A DNA stretch of 64,000 nucleotides from Neurospora intermedia (GCA_037102815.1 BTPP01000009.1:806001-870000); one strand, 5' to 3'; shown: positions 12,114 to 23,973, numbered from the stretch's first letter. The notes: generated by a model from the sequence alone, not told the origin. Program-made: numbers and translations.

Positions 12114-14928
12114 TTTAACGGTTTGGAGATGCTAGACTTGGTGAGGGAGAAAGAGAAGCTGATGAGTGCAGGTGAGGATGGGGAGGGAATATCTCTACTT
12201 TGGTTTTGCGACCGACCTTCGTTCTTTTATACTCCAATCTTTTTCCCTACCTCTAGAGGTCTTCTTCGCTTCGCGGCATGGCTAAGAAGAGCCTTATCCT
12301 CAATCCGGGTTGGCTTCACATACGGACGCTTTCCATGAGCCGAGCAGTGGAACTACTACTCCAAGGTCTCTTCCTCTTTTCGGTTACCTTCCCCGGATCC
12401 CAACCGATGCCCTTTGACTGGAGCTATCCTCGGCTGCCGTCCCTGCACTGATACAACGTCAACGTCCTCTCAAGTTTACCGCCTTTCCATCGTGGTATCG
12501 CCTCTCTCCCTTGACATGAACGTTCCTGCATTTACTCGCAACTTGATGATTGATGACGCGGAAATCAATCGTCATTTGCCCTTCATGCCGCAGTCTAATT
12601 CTTTTGCTAGAGTGAGGAACCAAAGAAAAAGCATCCGCTCAAACCATTTCATTGTAAAAATCACTGCCTGTTCATGTTCATCTCATCTTGCTTTTACAGG
12701 GACCAGCCATGGAGAGCGCCAGCCAAATGACCCAACCACTCTCATGATGAATGCTAGGAAGTCACCATCGCATTCGCCTAGGTACGGACGGCTGCCTAGA
12801 TCGAAAACTGGAACACCTCGAACCGAACCCTTTGCACGACCATCACAGGCATACCAAGTTGAACTCGAACCACCACCCAGACCCATTTGATGTCAACAAG
12901 CACACCTTACCTACTCATGCTTTCTTCATGATACGCTACGTCTCCGAGAAGACGGGACGGGGTTGTACGGATGATGGATGATGGGTCATGACCCTTGAGG
13001 CCAAGGAAGCCCAGTCAATGGCCTCGGCGGAGCAGAAGCAGGCGACTGGGAGGTGTGACAGCCGGGAGTAGCGCTTGTCATTGGTTTAGTCTGATGGTCT
13101 GATGGAGGAAGGTGTGGAAGGTGGTTGAGCGCGAACTGGGCTTACATTCAGATCAAGTTCTCATATCAACTTTGTAGGTAGATAGTTAACCAAGACACAA
13201 ACGGCAGCTCTACCTACCTATCTAGTCCTGAAGGTTCTCAACAGTCCTCACAAAGTTTCAGACAGTCCACATGACTTCTCTTCATTCTGCCACTCAAGCT
13301 CAACTTTCACCTTCTGTACTTCACCTGTGTATGGCGCCGTCAGCATCTTCATGCTATCTAATCTAGTCTTCAATCGGTCTAGAACCAACCTACCTACCTA
13401 CCTCTATGGACCTACCTACGTGAAAGGTATCCACTTCCGCGCTAGGGTCTCGTCGTTTTCCGTCCGTGGTCTCGGACTTCTGTTATGTAGTACACGGAGA
13501 TATATACATAGTACATAGGGATCAGATAACTTTGCCAAGGGAATGCAGGAGGAGGCCCTGATCTTTGTGTAACCGGGCCGATTCTACACACATACCTAGA
13601 GAGGTACGATCCGACATCGTATAGAATTTGACGGAGCCTTCCCTTGGTGGTTCTAGCTGCTGTTTTTGAACCATACCTCTAGGCTAAAATGTAGGGCGGT
13701 ATGTCACACAAAGCCGATTACATAAGGAACTTTAAGCGCGATTGTTCCACACACTGTCTCCACGACTGTGCAGACAGCAGATTAGAGGAGCCGCATGGAG
13801 AGGTTAAGTTGTTGCCTTGTTGGTCGTTGCCTTGTTGGTCGTTGATTTGGCTTTAGCTTTGTGGGGTGTGGTGGTATTCTTCAAGTTTAGCCCGATGCTA
13901 TGTGTACGTGAACTAGACTGCGTTTGTTCTGGCACGGTTTTTGGTCTAGTCTAGTGTAGAGCTGAGTTTGTATAACTCGCCTTGGGATCCTGAATTGAGT
14001 TTAGTTGGGTTGAGTGGAGTTGAGTTGGTCAAGAAAAGTTCCTGAGTGAATCGAAGCGCTGTACGAAAACCGTAGGTAGGTACGAGAACAAACGCAGCCC
14101 TAGAACGTAGTGTAGTGTAGTGGTCTAAAAGTGCTACAAACAGCAGTGGGTCAGCCAGTAGAAGTGACAAGGGGGTGTCGATCATCCGGAAGACAAGAAA
14201 AAAGTCTATGTACCGAACCACCTTTCCCCATCTCGCCCGCGCCCGCGTCGCTACATCGTCAGATTGGCTGGGTTCATCGTTTTTAGCCGCGAAGTCATAT
14301 CACTTACTGCATACTGAATTTGGGTATGTAACCCGGAGAGACTAGGTCAGATATGAGCGTGCGGATGCTGTAGGGTTGCCGCAAGGTCCATATGGACTGG
14401 GGAAAGCGGAAACCCAGACGGTGTAGAAAACGCAGGGGTAAAAGTTTTGTCAGGCAGTTGCTTTTGGGGGCCCTCAAAGAGTGAGTAAGTACACTACGTA
14501 GCTGTCCGATAAATCTCAGCCTGCATCCTGAATTACTGCTTTCCCAAGTTCAACATCTTACGAAGAGAATTTGCCAGTTGCGTTTGCCTGGATGTACGCG
14601 GACGTCGATGCAAATGGCGACAAGCTTTTATACATAAAATCCACCCTTCGTTGCCGGACTGACGCGGTTTCCGAGTTCCCCAAGTTCATATGGTACATTC
14701 TTCTGGACAATCTTTTCCGACACGCGCCCACGAACATCACCCAGGGTTTAGGCTGTCCGACCCTACAGGGCATTTGATGTTCATGGTCTAGACAGAAAGA
14801 AGAAAAGACAAAAACCTCCCTAGAAACACAAAACCTGAGAAATCATGACATTCTTTTTCTTCAACACACAGAAGCCACCACATAAACCATTGCCCACGAC
14901 AGTCATCTCAACCCATTTCTAGCCTTCA
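12114..14928. other. Gene-free 2.8 kb between the secreted-protein paralogues
   Basis: The first few hundred bases are the upstream region of paralogue A and the last few the 3' flank of paralogue B. Between them I see no gene. A non-coding block at about 13741-13895 resembles DNA upstream of paralogue B and is listed separately. TACC/GTAGG motifs are frequent around 13160-13430. Confidence 0.55.
13741..13895. repeat. Diverged copy of the sequence upstream of paralogue B
   Basis: By eye this block aligns with about 15922-16033. Shared stretches include GAGGAGCC-CATG at 13785 and 15965, and GTGTGGTGGTATT at 13865 and 16014. It contains a tandem 15-mer (GTTGCCTTGTTGGTC, two copies from 13810). 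The order and spacing of the shared stretches are similar, allowing for a gap. Confidence 0.6.
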
Positions 14929-15666
14929 TCAGTGCCCTTGACCCCACAGCAACACAGTAATGTACGAATTCGCAGGCATGATGATCTTACCACCGCTCAT
15001 ATCACCCCAAGTGCAGGCGTCTGTTATGATAGGGCAGGGTTAGCAAAACATACGTTTGGAAGACGAGCCTCTGAAAGAATGAGAATGAAAAGAAGGGGAA
15101 AAAAAAAAAAAAATAAACTCACCCATAATCAACCCCCCCGCCCTCGCCCAATACTCCGACGGCTCCTCCACATACAAATTACAATCCTTCTGCCCAACCA
15201 TCGCCGACCTCCCGCTCGTGCTACGGCAGATAGATTCCGAGCAAAAGGGAGGCGGCATGTGCACGGGCTTCTGTCCGCCCGCGGCCATCTTGTTGACGAT
15301 GTAAACGGCGTCGGCGACAGGCATGCGCTTGGAGTTGCTGGGTTCGCAGGTGGCGCCAGCCCTTTTAGACAGGCTGTTGCTTTCGGCGGTGCTGGTGGTA
15401 GTCGTGGAGGTGGTGGTGCCATTGATGCTCTGGTAGTAGGCTTCGAGGGCCTGCTCTGGGGTGAGGGCGACGACGTTGGGGTTGAGGATGTCGTCTACCC
15501 ATTTGGAGAAGCTGAAGGGCTTGGTTGCCGTGGATGTGGAGATGGAAGTCGAGGTCTCGGAGACCGGGGCCGGAGCTGGGGCTGGGTCTGGGCCTGGGAA
15601 TGGGGCGGCGACGGTGAGGGTCGCGAGCATCGTGGCGATGGTGGTGGTGAGCTTGAGGGAGACCAT
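14929..15666 (-). CDS. Secreted pro-protein, paralogue B
   Basis: Two exons on the minus strand, 15123-15666 and 14929-15020, give 211 aa. The donor is GTGAGT; the intron contains a long A/T run (plus strand 15099-15113) and a GCTAAC branch point. Residues 1-21 are a signal peptide, followed by a Pro/Ala/Ser/Thr-rich spacer. The pro-region at about 48-86 matches paralogue A at 29 of 38 aligned residues. A KR pair at 101-102 is a likely Kex2 site. The mature part has five cysteines and carries GGLIMDACTWG, where the codon for Asp is completed across the intron. Most of the mature part outside that block differs from paralogue A. Both genes point the same way and are 2.8 kb apart. I infer a tandem duplication. 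Biochemical role unknown. Confidence 0.78.
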
Positions 15667-16804
15667 GTTGGCGGTTTTGGGGGACAGGTTGGGTGCTAGC
15701 GTGATGACACTTCACTACTCTACACTAAAGATGCGGTGATGGATTTGGGATGATGGATAAGTATCCTCTTCTTTTCGTAAGACATTGAGAGTATATATAT
15801 TTGAACTTCGTTATGGCCATTCTTCTGATCTGTTTGTCTCCTTCCCTTTTGAAGATTCAAAGTTGCAGTTGAGTTAAAGCCTATACTCTATGTCCGTCAA
15901 AAGGCCGAGCAAGAAGCAATATTGTGGCTGGTACTGTCATTTTGACTGTGTAGAGAGCAAGGTAGAGGAGCCTCATGAAGTTGTTGGAGGTTGGTTGAGG
16001 TTGGTTTTGTGGAGTGTGGTGGTATTGTTCGAAATAGCCGGAGGCGCAGTGGTCTGAGTTCTACAGTAGTGTATCTACAGAAGCGCCCCAACGACCCAGC
16101 ATGTCGAGGTATGTCGTGCGCACTGGAAGAGAAAGAAACTCACAAGGAGAAACTTGAAGGTTGAAAACTGCAATAATGGGAATGTGTGGCACTTGAACCA
16201 CCTCTCATCCTTCTTTTCACGAATTGCGGACTAAAAGACAAGAAGTGGAATGGGTGGCCAATAAATATCCGTCGGCGCGGGCCGTTCCCGCTAAAACGGG
16301 CCCCCCTTGCGTTAATTCAGGGTGGTGCACAAGCGCCATGGAGCGGGCGAACGTTAGGTGCGTGCGCTATTGGCGGGCGCGGGGCGGGGCACCCAAAACC
16401 TCCGAGTGGCTGATCAGAAAGCATGAGTGGTCAGGAACGAACCCGAGGCGAGAGGAACAAAAGTGGAAGTGGCTGGCTTGGGGTCCGTCGTTCCGAGTCC
16501 GTTCTTGACTTCCCCTCCACTTGACAAGCCGATGAACCCGATCATGGAGTTGAAGAATAGCGATCCGGGGACTCGGGAGGGCAAGAATCAGAGAACGTGG
16601 AAAGGCGACATGCAAGGCACCCCAGTCACGGATTGAAGGTGACGTGAAAGAGGTTGAAGAGTTTTCACGGAGCATACTCAAACTAGTCAAAATATCTATA
16701 TTCAAAATGCAGCTCAGTCAACGCCGAGATACAATGATTGTTTCTCCATGTATAGATGCAAAATTCGCAAAAGATGAAGCGCCGAAAAAAATAAGCAAAA
16801 GAAA
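15667..16804. other. Upstream region of paralogue B and spacer
   Basis: No gene found. The stretch holds the promoter of paralogue B, the duplicated non-coding block at 15922-16033, and a purine-rich spacer up to the tRNA-Gly gene. Confidence 0.5.
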
Positions 16805-16875
16805 TGCGCCAGCCGCGAATCGAACGCGGGGCCCATCGATGGCAACGATGGATTTTACCACTAAACCACTGGCGC
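16805..16875 (-). tRNA. tRNA-Gly (GCC)
   Basis: On the minus strand the acceptor arm starts GCGCCAG and is closed by CTGGCGC plus an A discriminator. The anticodon loop reads TTGCCAT within a perfect stem, giving anticodon GCC. The T arm contains GTTCGATTC. It is 71 nt long with no intron. Confidence 0.95.
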
Positions 16876-18112
16876 GAGATAATGTTGATTGTTAGACTGT
16901 TTCAAAATTTAGCTCTATGTTACTGTGACCACATACATAGGCTTGGACAGTTCAAGTCTGTTTCAGCACTTGAGAGCATCATGTCTTCCCGCCGCAATGC
17001 CATTATCCCATTCCAATTCACTCGAATGCAACTTCAACTGTTTACCTCACAAGACAGCACTATCTCTGATACATACAGCACTTTAATATCCCGGTTTGGA
17101 CCTCTGTCACGGACTTTATCGCGGAGTGTCCCCGTAGTGTTTCCTCTGGTATGGATGCCGTAGTGTGCAGAGAGGCAAGATAAGAGAGGCGGTCAACGAT
17201 AAACTATCAATTTCGGAGAGTTGTACCTGTCTTCCTCTTTGAAGATGGGCAGTCAGGCGTTCCACACAAAGGCGAACGTCTGGCACATTGTTAGCTTCAA
17301 GTAACGAGATCACAAGGGAGGTAAAGGTAAGATTGCGAGTATACAAGTACTATGGTGAGATGGGTAAGTTTAACCCGTGGATCAGGTCGTCGAACACACA
17401 GTGCTCACGAAGCTTTGGCTATGATGGTCCGTGCAAGATACCTGACAAGGGGGTTTTACTTTTGCTCGCAACCGCAGTATACAAGGGTCTGGTCTGTGCT
17501 GGGCTGCACGAAGTCCTACTCCTACACGGTACTCGGTTCCGGTTTGTGTACCACACTCAGACAAAGATCGACCTCAATCACTCAATGCGTGGCCACTGTT
17601 GACCAAGGTCATTTCTACACGTGCAAAGAAAACGCGACTTTTTCTGTTCAATCGTAGATAACGGCCGGCCTGATCTTTGCGTAAGCTGTGGTAACGCCCC
17701 TGGCGCGTTTCTGAAAGGACAATGTCTGAGGATTTGTACCAGGCACGAGATTCCTGCAAAGATGATGTCTCTCATCATACGAACTTTCAACCAGCTTAAT
17801 GAAATGATACTGCTCTATATCCAGTCCTATTTACTTACACGGGGCACTGAATGGGGGTGGCAATGCAAGGAGGAAGGACAAAGACGTAGGAACTGCTACT
17901 TCCACTTCTTGGAAAGTCCCAGGGGGGAAAGAACACGAAGGTTCAAGCGCTGGGTTAGGGTTATGAATGCTCCCTAGAAATTTCTACATGGTCTCCACCC
18001 GTCCAGCGAAGAGATGATGGATCTCCTCCCAAACCACCAAAAAGTCACAACTCCATGGCATCACCGAAAACGGCCAAAAAAGAGAAATTCACGAGCTTCA
18101 TCGCGCTTTTGA
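16876..18112. other. Spacer between two tRNA genes
   Basis: No gene is supported. Open frames here overlap on both strands without domain content. A single 12-base stretch of two TTAGGG-like units occurs at about 17951 and is not a telomere array. Confidence 0.5.
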
Positions 18113-18184
18113 TGCCCACAGCCAGAATCGAACTGACGACCTCATCATTACTAGTGATGCGCTCTACCACTGAGCCATGCGGGC
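18113..18184 (-). tRNA. tRNA-Thr (AGT)
   Basis: On the minus strand the acceptor GCCCGCA pairs with TGTGGGC through one G-T wobble. The D arm reads GGCTCAGTGGTAGAGC. The anticodon stem CATCA/TGATG holds the loop CTAGTAA, giving anticodon AGT. The T arm has GTTCGATTC and the discriminator is A. It is 72 nt long with no intron. Confidence 0.93.
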
Positions 18185-19089
18185 TTTGATGGTTATCCCG
18201 GCATAGAAGATGGCTTTATATCACTCATTCTCCACCAGGATGCGGAGCCATCACTGCGCCGATTTTGCACAGGATGTGTGCTCGAACGGCCGTACTCTGG
18301 AGTCCTGAGTTTTGGAATGGGCATGTACATACCCTCGTCCCTTACTGTATCAACGTCCCGGATGGCACCGATTCTGAAGTGAGAAATATCACCTTGATCC
18401 GTCAGTGTCTTCCAAACCGAGGCTCACTTGATTGACATAGCCGAGGAAACCAGCAACCGCCCATGGCCGATCTCTCGTCGTAGTGGACCTATTAAACAGA
18501 AGGATTCGTACTACGATACACCTATATATATACAGTAGGTAGCCTTGGTCAGCAATGGCCACCCATCGAGTAATTGAGGCCGGTTGATCCTGTGATGACT
18601 GTGAGATATATACGATACCTACCTAATGACCCCCGCCGGATCCGAGTACCTATTGTGCAAGGCTCTCATGCGGCCCAGCACTGATCGGATTGATCCTTGG
18701 TAATCAGCCCTAAGTCGTGTAACCTTCACCTCCCGAGCGATTTCGTCACTCAGCGGCAAACTATATGTGTGGCGTTCACATCCACGATGAATGCTTGGTC
18801 CAGCACGGACCGAATCCTTGTTAATAAGCCCAAGGTAGTGTAACTTCGAAACCTCTCGCCATTGGGTCATTTAAGAGGAAAGAAGATATGCAAGGCGTTC
18901 ACATTCACGATGGATGCCTGGAGGTAGGTAGCTTTTTAGACTTAAAGAGAAGAAGAGAAGTCTTACCCCTCGAAAGCAACAGTTCGTCCTCAACCGCCGT
19001 TTTGATATTTCTCTTTGCCCTGCGATACTTATAACGCATCCCACCTCACCAGACCTCAACGAGATCTGCAACCTTGGAGCAGAAGAACC
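18185..19089. other. Spacer with a degenerate minisatellite
   Basis: No gene is supported. Most of 18656-18920 is occupied by three imperfect copies of a 110-123 bp unit, listed separately. The rest is the upstream region of the membrane-protein gene. Confidence 0.5.
18656..18920. repeat. Imperfect tandem repeat, unit 110-123 bp
   Basis: Copies begin near 18656, 18766 and 18889 (the third is partial). Shared blocks include GGCGTTCACATCCACGATG at copy 2 with two changes in copy 3, and CCAGCAC...GGTAAT/GTTAAT...AAG-GTGTAAC between copies 1 and 2. Unit lengths are not both multiples of three, so a coding repeat is unlikely. Confidence 0.6.
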
Positions 19090-20862
19090 ATGGCAGAGGC
19101 AGAACAGTTTGACTGGCGAGATCCCGGCCGTAACCCTCTCGTTGCCGCCAATCTCACTCTCCGAGGCTTGGAAAAACGCATCAAACCGCCCTGTAAGAGC
19201 GACTGTGCCCAAGCCGCTACCAGATTCCTCGGTTATCTGCGGGGAACTCAAGACATCACAGGTCAGCAACGCCATATAAAGGGAAAACAGTCTAACATGG
19301 ATTGGGATTTTCCTGTTTATCGGCTCAACAGCTTCATTTCGTCTTGTACCGCCGACGACTTCCCCAAGTACACCCTGGGCCAGGCCACCGACTGGTTCAT
19401 GAACACGGTGGATGCTAATTTGGAACATCTCGTTGACCATACCCTCAAAGTATGCCCCAATAAGTTTTGCAAGTCCTTAAAATGGGAAGGCAATCCGGAT
19501 GTGTCTGGCATCGGGGTGAGTAAAGCGTGCCTTTTTTTTTCTTTTTTCTTCCTTTTTTTTTTCTTCGGCTGCAGTAACAACCTCCGTCTCACACGACAGT
19601 TCTGCAGGTTTATGCTGCGTTCATGGTCCAAGCCGCCCTCGCCACTCTGTTCCTGCTCTTCTACATTCACTTTTATGTAAAAGATGTGGTGGACGTGAAC
19701 AAGCCCGAGGAGGAACCAACCCTCCCCAAGCAACTTCAAGGCAACGACAGCCCCATAGACCCTCAGCCTACTTCCCAGCAACACGACGGCCAGCCCGCTG
19801 CCCAAAAAGCGACCAAGCTATTCGACCCCATCGCCTTCCGCGAAACCGCCGACGACTGCCTCGAGGTCTTTTGGACCACCTGCTACGTCTTCGCCTTCAC
19901 CTTTGTCATAGCCGCGATCGTCTTCATCGCTCAAGCTGATAAAGACTCAACCGGCCAGGTCTACTCTGGCTATTTCACCTATCTGGGCGCCGTCAACTCC
20001 ATCGCCGTGCTGATCTGTCTCTGGCCGTGGTTCCCAGGCCGGCACAAGTATCCGATGTTGACCTTTTCCGGCCTGACCGTGCTCCTCTGTATGATGGCCT
20101 ACGTCAGCATCAAATTTTTCAGAATCAGCCTGGGACGAAACAAGACCACGTTTGAAGCCAGGTGCCTGGGAACGGTGCACTCGGCTCATTCCGTGCAGAA
20201 GCTGGTCAAGGGCACTCCCTACGTCGTCTTTGCGCTGATCGTTTTATGGGGCGGCACGTTGCTGGTCATCCGGATCCGGACTCCCAAAATGACCGACAAG
20301 GGGAAGGACACGGTCCTGACGCTCTATCTGGTTTTAACAGGCATCTTTGGCGGGCTCTTAGTCCTCACCAGCTTTGTTCTTGTCTGGCTTTCTCTGGGCT
20401 TCTTTCATTCCCTCCGCCGACATGCGGAGAATCTGTCGGGGTTGTCGTACGCGGAGAATGAGTGGGGTTTTGGTCAGGTCGCGGCTATTGTGGCGTGGGT
20501 GCCGGTCTTTGGGCAGTTTTCCGCGATAGTCATCCGTAAGTGGCTGCCTTCGAAGTTCTGGTCTTTCTCCATCTGCTGGGCTGTTCGTGTCTTTTGCTAA
20601 CCATGTACCTACCCGCTCCCCAGGTGGACTCGCTAGACTTCTCCCTGTTGGGACCAGAGAGCTGTTTGAACCCGTGCCCAAAGATCAGAGGGGAACGGCA
20701 CGAGTGCTGGCCCAAGCCCTCCGCAACAGGAAACATCAACATACACAGCAGCATGAAAGCATGACGGCGGAAGCGGTGCCACTGTCGTCACTTCAAAGAA
20801 TCAGCCATGACGAAGAAGATGTTGGGACGACAACGGCTGGGGCTGAGAGTCATGCACAATGA
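19090..20862 (+). CDS. Seven-helix fungal membrane protein
   Basis: Exons 19090-19515, 19608-20535 and 20624-20862 give 530 aa. The start follows AAGAACC and precedes GCAGAGG, a good context. Donors are GTGAGT and GTAAGT; intron 1 has a long T tract. The N-terminal 140 residues have several cysteines and end in a CP-x3-CK-x2-WEGNPDVSGIGV motif that I recall from a family of uncharacterised ascomycete membrane proteins. Seven likely membrane helices follow, from VYAAFMVQAALATLF through GQVAAIVAWVPVFGQ, with a charged loop of about 60 residues between helices 1 and 2. The C-terminal tail, about 80 residues, is hydrophilic and His/Gln/Glu-rich. I cannot give a function; the layout fits a plasma-membrane or vacuolar protein with an extracellular Cys domain. 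The N-terminal stretch around residues 55-80 is less family-like, so an extra intron there is possible. Confidence 0.75.
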
Positions 20863-22168
20863 TCTCGAGGCAAAACCCATCCGATGGAGATTGTTATGGA
20901 GCTTCGATGTTATGTAAGATGCTGTGATCCAGATGCAGATCGGTTGAGTGGAAAGTAAAGCGAGAAGCTTAAATCGTGTTTGGGGATGGATGCTGAATGA
21001 TTTTGGTGCCTTCACTTTCAGTCTTCACTGATCAGTGCAAACGCTGTGATGGATGGATGCTAAGGAATCGGCAATCGTAGCGCGATTGAAGTTGTTCGGA
21101 ATAGTCAAGTTGGCAAGAACATCCGGCAAGTGGACTACAGAGTTGAACTTTGGATGGGTATAAAAGCCCATGGTCGAGTCGGCTCGCTGGAGTATCGTGA
21201 CCGAGCGTCGATGAGAAAGGGGTCCTTTGAGCTGCGAGACGTGGGAGAAGCTAATGAGGAGAGAGCATCGAGGCCTTTGAGATGACCCTATAGGCCTCTC
21301 ATAGTCAGTATATCGTTATGGCAGCCCTGTAACAGCACCTCGAGTTATCATCCGCTTGCTGACGAAGGATGGATATGGTGGCGCCATGTTACACGCAAGT
21401 CCATCCCGGCCCCCAAGAGAACTCTGGCCGCAATTACCATCGTATGTCAGTTGTTGAAGGGTGCAAATGTTTGGGACACTCTCAGGGATACAGCAATGGA
21501 TCTAGCTGGCCGAGGTGATATAATGGGCGAGTTTTGAGGCAGACATGATGTCGGTTGTGACGAGGAGCGATTGCCAACAAGTTTTGACCTGGGTACTTGA
21601 TGACTGAAATGGATGCCTGACGTAAAAACTAAATAAATGCGAAATTGCGCGGGATAGGTTCAGGGCTCGTCATGGGCTATCATGGCTCGTTCGCGTCCGT
21701 CTTGTCCGAGGTTGAGACCATGGTGGCGGATGTTGAAGGACCAACGTCCGCATCGAAGGAAAGTCTACTGGTAGGAAGGAAGGGAAGCCGAGGAAATTGC
21801 CTGCCGGGATGGACAGATACCTCCAGATACCGTTCCAAATTTCCATTGTTCGTGGCCGGCAGGCAGATTTCGCTACCCGGCAATCACTGCGTCAGACTGC
21901 CTGCCGAGGGGAACGCTGTCCTTCAGACGCTGTACAAGTAGAATTGCCCTGCCAGGTACTTGGGTCAGGTACTGGCAGGGAACCGCAGGCCCCGAACTGA
22001 GTCAAAAGCAAAAAAAAAGTCACAATTGCTCAGTGCGGTGCGGCCGTGCCCCTCCAACCCGATCCCTCGCCCGGCCGTCCAGTCCATCCACCCCCTCCAC
22101 CCTCGTGCCGTGTCCGACTTGATCTCCGACCTCATCCCGTTCGACTCGACCATCCCGTTTGTAGCGGC
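20863..22168. other. Intergenic region with the histidyl-tRNA synthetase promoter
   Basis: No gene is supported. The last 150 bases are the C-rich leader of the histidyl-tRNA synthetase gene. The reading frame of that gene stays open upstream to 22046, but the residues are Pro/Arg-rich and look like leader rather than protein. Confidence 0.55.
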
Positions 22169-23973
22169 ATGCTGAATTTGATCCGACGAGTTACTGAGTC
22201 GATACCAATTGCACGCGCCAGCCGTTTCGTCGGATCGCTCTTGAATCGCACCACCACTACTGGCAACCCGGTCGCCATCAATAATACCCCGCGCCAATTC
22301 CCGACTTGTTTGCGCCAGCCACAACACCTCGCCGCCGACATCGACCACACCACCGACACCATGGCCGACAACACCAAGGACACCAAGGAGGACATCAAGG
22401 CGCCCAAGCCGGCTGCCAACCTCCAGATCAAGACCCCCAAGGGCACCCGCGACTGGCACGGCCCGGACATGCTCCTCCGTGAGCAGCTCTTGTATGCGCT
22501 TCCCGTCGCATTTGCCATTTCATGACCAACTTTTCTTTTCTGTCCTTGTTGCTAACACTCTGGTTTTCCTCAAATCATAGCCAGACTGTTAGCGACGTCT
22601 TCAAGCGCCACGGCGGCACTCCGCTCGACACTCCTGTCTTCGAGCTTAGGGAAATTCTTGCCGGCAGTATGTCTCGACACCTACAATAACCTAGCCGACC
22701 GAACTCGCCCGTATCAAGATTAGCTAACATTTGAACCCCAGAGTATGGCGAGGACTCCAAGCTCATCTACGACCTCCAGGACCAGGGCGGCGAGCTCTGC
22801 TCCCTCCGCTACGATCTTACCGTCCCCTTTGCCCGCTGGCTCGCCATGACCAGCACCCAGCAGGTCAAGCGTTACCACATCGCAAAGGTCTACCGTCGCG
22901 ACCAGCCCGCCATTGCCCGCGGCCGCATGCGCGAGTTCCACCAGTGCGATTTCGACATTGCCGGTGTCTACGACCCCATGATCCCCGACGCCGAGATTCT
23001 GCGCATCATTGTCGAGGTCTTTGACGCTCTCAAGCTCGGCATCACCATCAAGCTCAACCACCGCAAGATCCTTGACGGTCTCTTTGCCGTCGCCGGTGTG
23101 CCCGCCGAGAAGATCCGTACTATCAGCTCCGCCGTCGACAAGCTCGACAAGATGCCCTGGGCTGACGTCAAGAAGGAGATGGTGGAGGAGAAGGGTCTGC
23201 CCGAGGAGGTTGCCGACAAGATTGGCGTCTACGTGCAAAACGCCGGCAACATCACCGACATCATCAACTACATCAAGGCCGACGCCGACCTGCCCACCAA
23301 CGACGACATCAAGGCCGGCATCCACGACATGGAGCTGCTCGCCGCCTACCTCGAGGCCCTTGAGGTCACCGACAAGGTCTCGTTCGACCTCTCGCTCGCC
23401 CGCGGTCTCGACTACTACACTGGCCTGATCTTCGAGGTCATCAACAAGCCCGAGCCCGTGGCTGACGGCGACAAGAAGAAGAAGAGCAAGAAGGACGACC
23501 CGGCCAGCCAGGTTGGTTCTATCGCCGCCGGCGGCCGCTACGACAACCTCGTCGGCATGTACGGCAAGAAGCAGATCCCCTGTGTCGGTATCTCATTCGG
23601 TATCGACCGTATCTTCACCATCCTCAAGGCCCGCGGCGAGAACGACATCAAGAAGCGCGAAGTGGACGTGTTCGTCATGGCCTTTGGTGGCGGCAAGGAC
23701 TTTGACGGTCTCCTTGTGGAGCGCATGAAGATTGCCAGGCAACTATGGAATGCCGGCATTCGCGCCGAGTACATGGCCAAGGCCAAGCCTAAACTGCAGG
23801 CTCAGTTCAAGGCTGCCGAGGGTACGCCTTTGGGTGTCATTCTGGGCGAGGAGGAGCTCAAGGCTGGTCAGGTCAGGTTGAAGAAGCTTGATCAGGGTCA
23901 GGGCCAGAAGGATGAGGGCAACCTGGTTCCTATTGAGAGCTTGGCTGAGGAGGTCCAGAAGCTGTTGCTATAG
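22169..23973 (+). CDS. hts1: Histidyl-tRNA synthetase, mitochondrial and cytosolic forms
   Basis: Exons 22169-22491, 22581-22666 and 22742-23973 give 546 aa. This class II synthetase attaches histidine to tRNA-His. Visible landmarks are KTPKGTRDW at the start of the core, the motif 2 region with [19 protein letters not shown], the histidine-binding [10 protein letters not shown], and FGIDRI in motif 3. Two starts are likely. The first ATG (22169) adds 64 residues that are basic, Ser/Thr-rich and almost free of acidic residues (MLNLIRRV...), a mitochondrial presequence. The second ATG (22361, ACACC before and GCC after) has the stronger context and gives a 482-aa cytosolic form. Yeast HTS1 uses the same two-start plan. 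Intron 2 splits the Lys codon of AGKYGED. A Lys-rich insert (KKKKSKKDD) precedes the last catalytic block, as in other eukaryotic forms. Confidence 0.96.

Noticed and set aside
12414-12890. 158-residue open frame on the plus strand
   Set aside because: No recognisable motif, low-quality composition, and its end coincides with an antisense frame of similar length.
14932-15699. 255-residue open frame on the plus strand
   Set aside because: Antisense to secreted paralogue B; its Gly/Arg-rich run mirrors the paralogue's codons.
16644-17163. Open frames overlapping tRNA-Gly
   Set aside because: They run through a well-folded tRNA gene and have no domain content.
17951-17962. Two TTAGGG-like telomere units (and a similar nonamer near 60594)
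   Set aside because: Only 9-12 bases; no array, so chance is enough.
18871-19440. 189-residue minus-strand frame
   Set aside because: Antisense to the first exon of the seven-helix membrane protein and running into the minisatellite.
22720-23325. 201-residue minus-strand frame rich in Val, Gly and Asp
   Set aside because: Shadow of the histidyl-tRNA synthetase codons.
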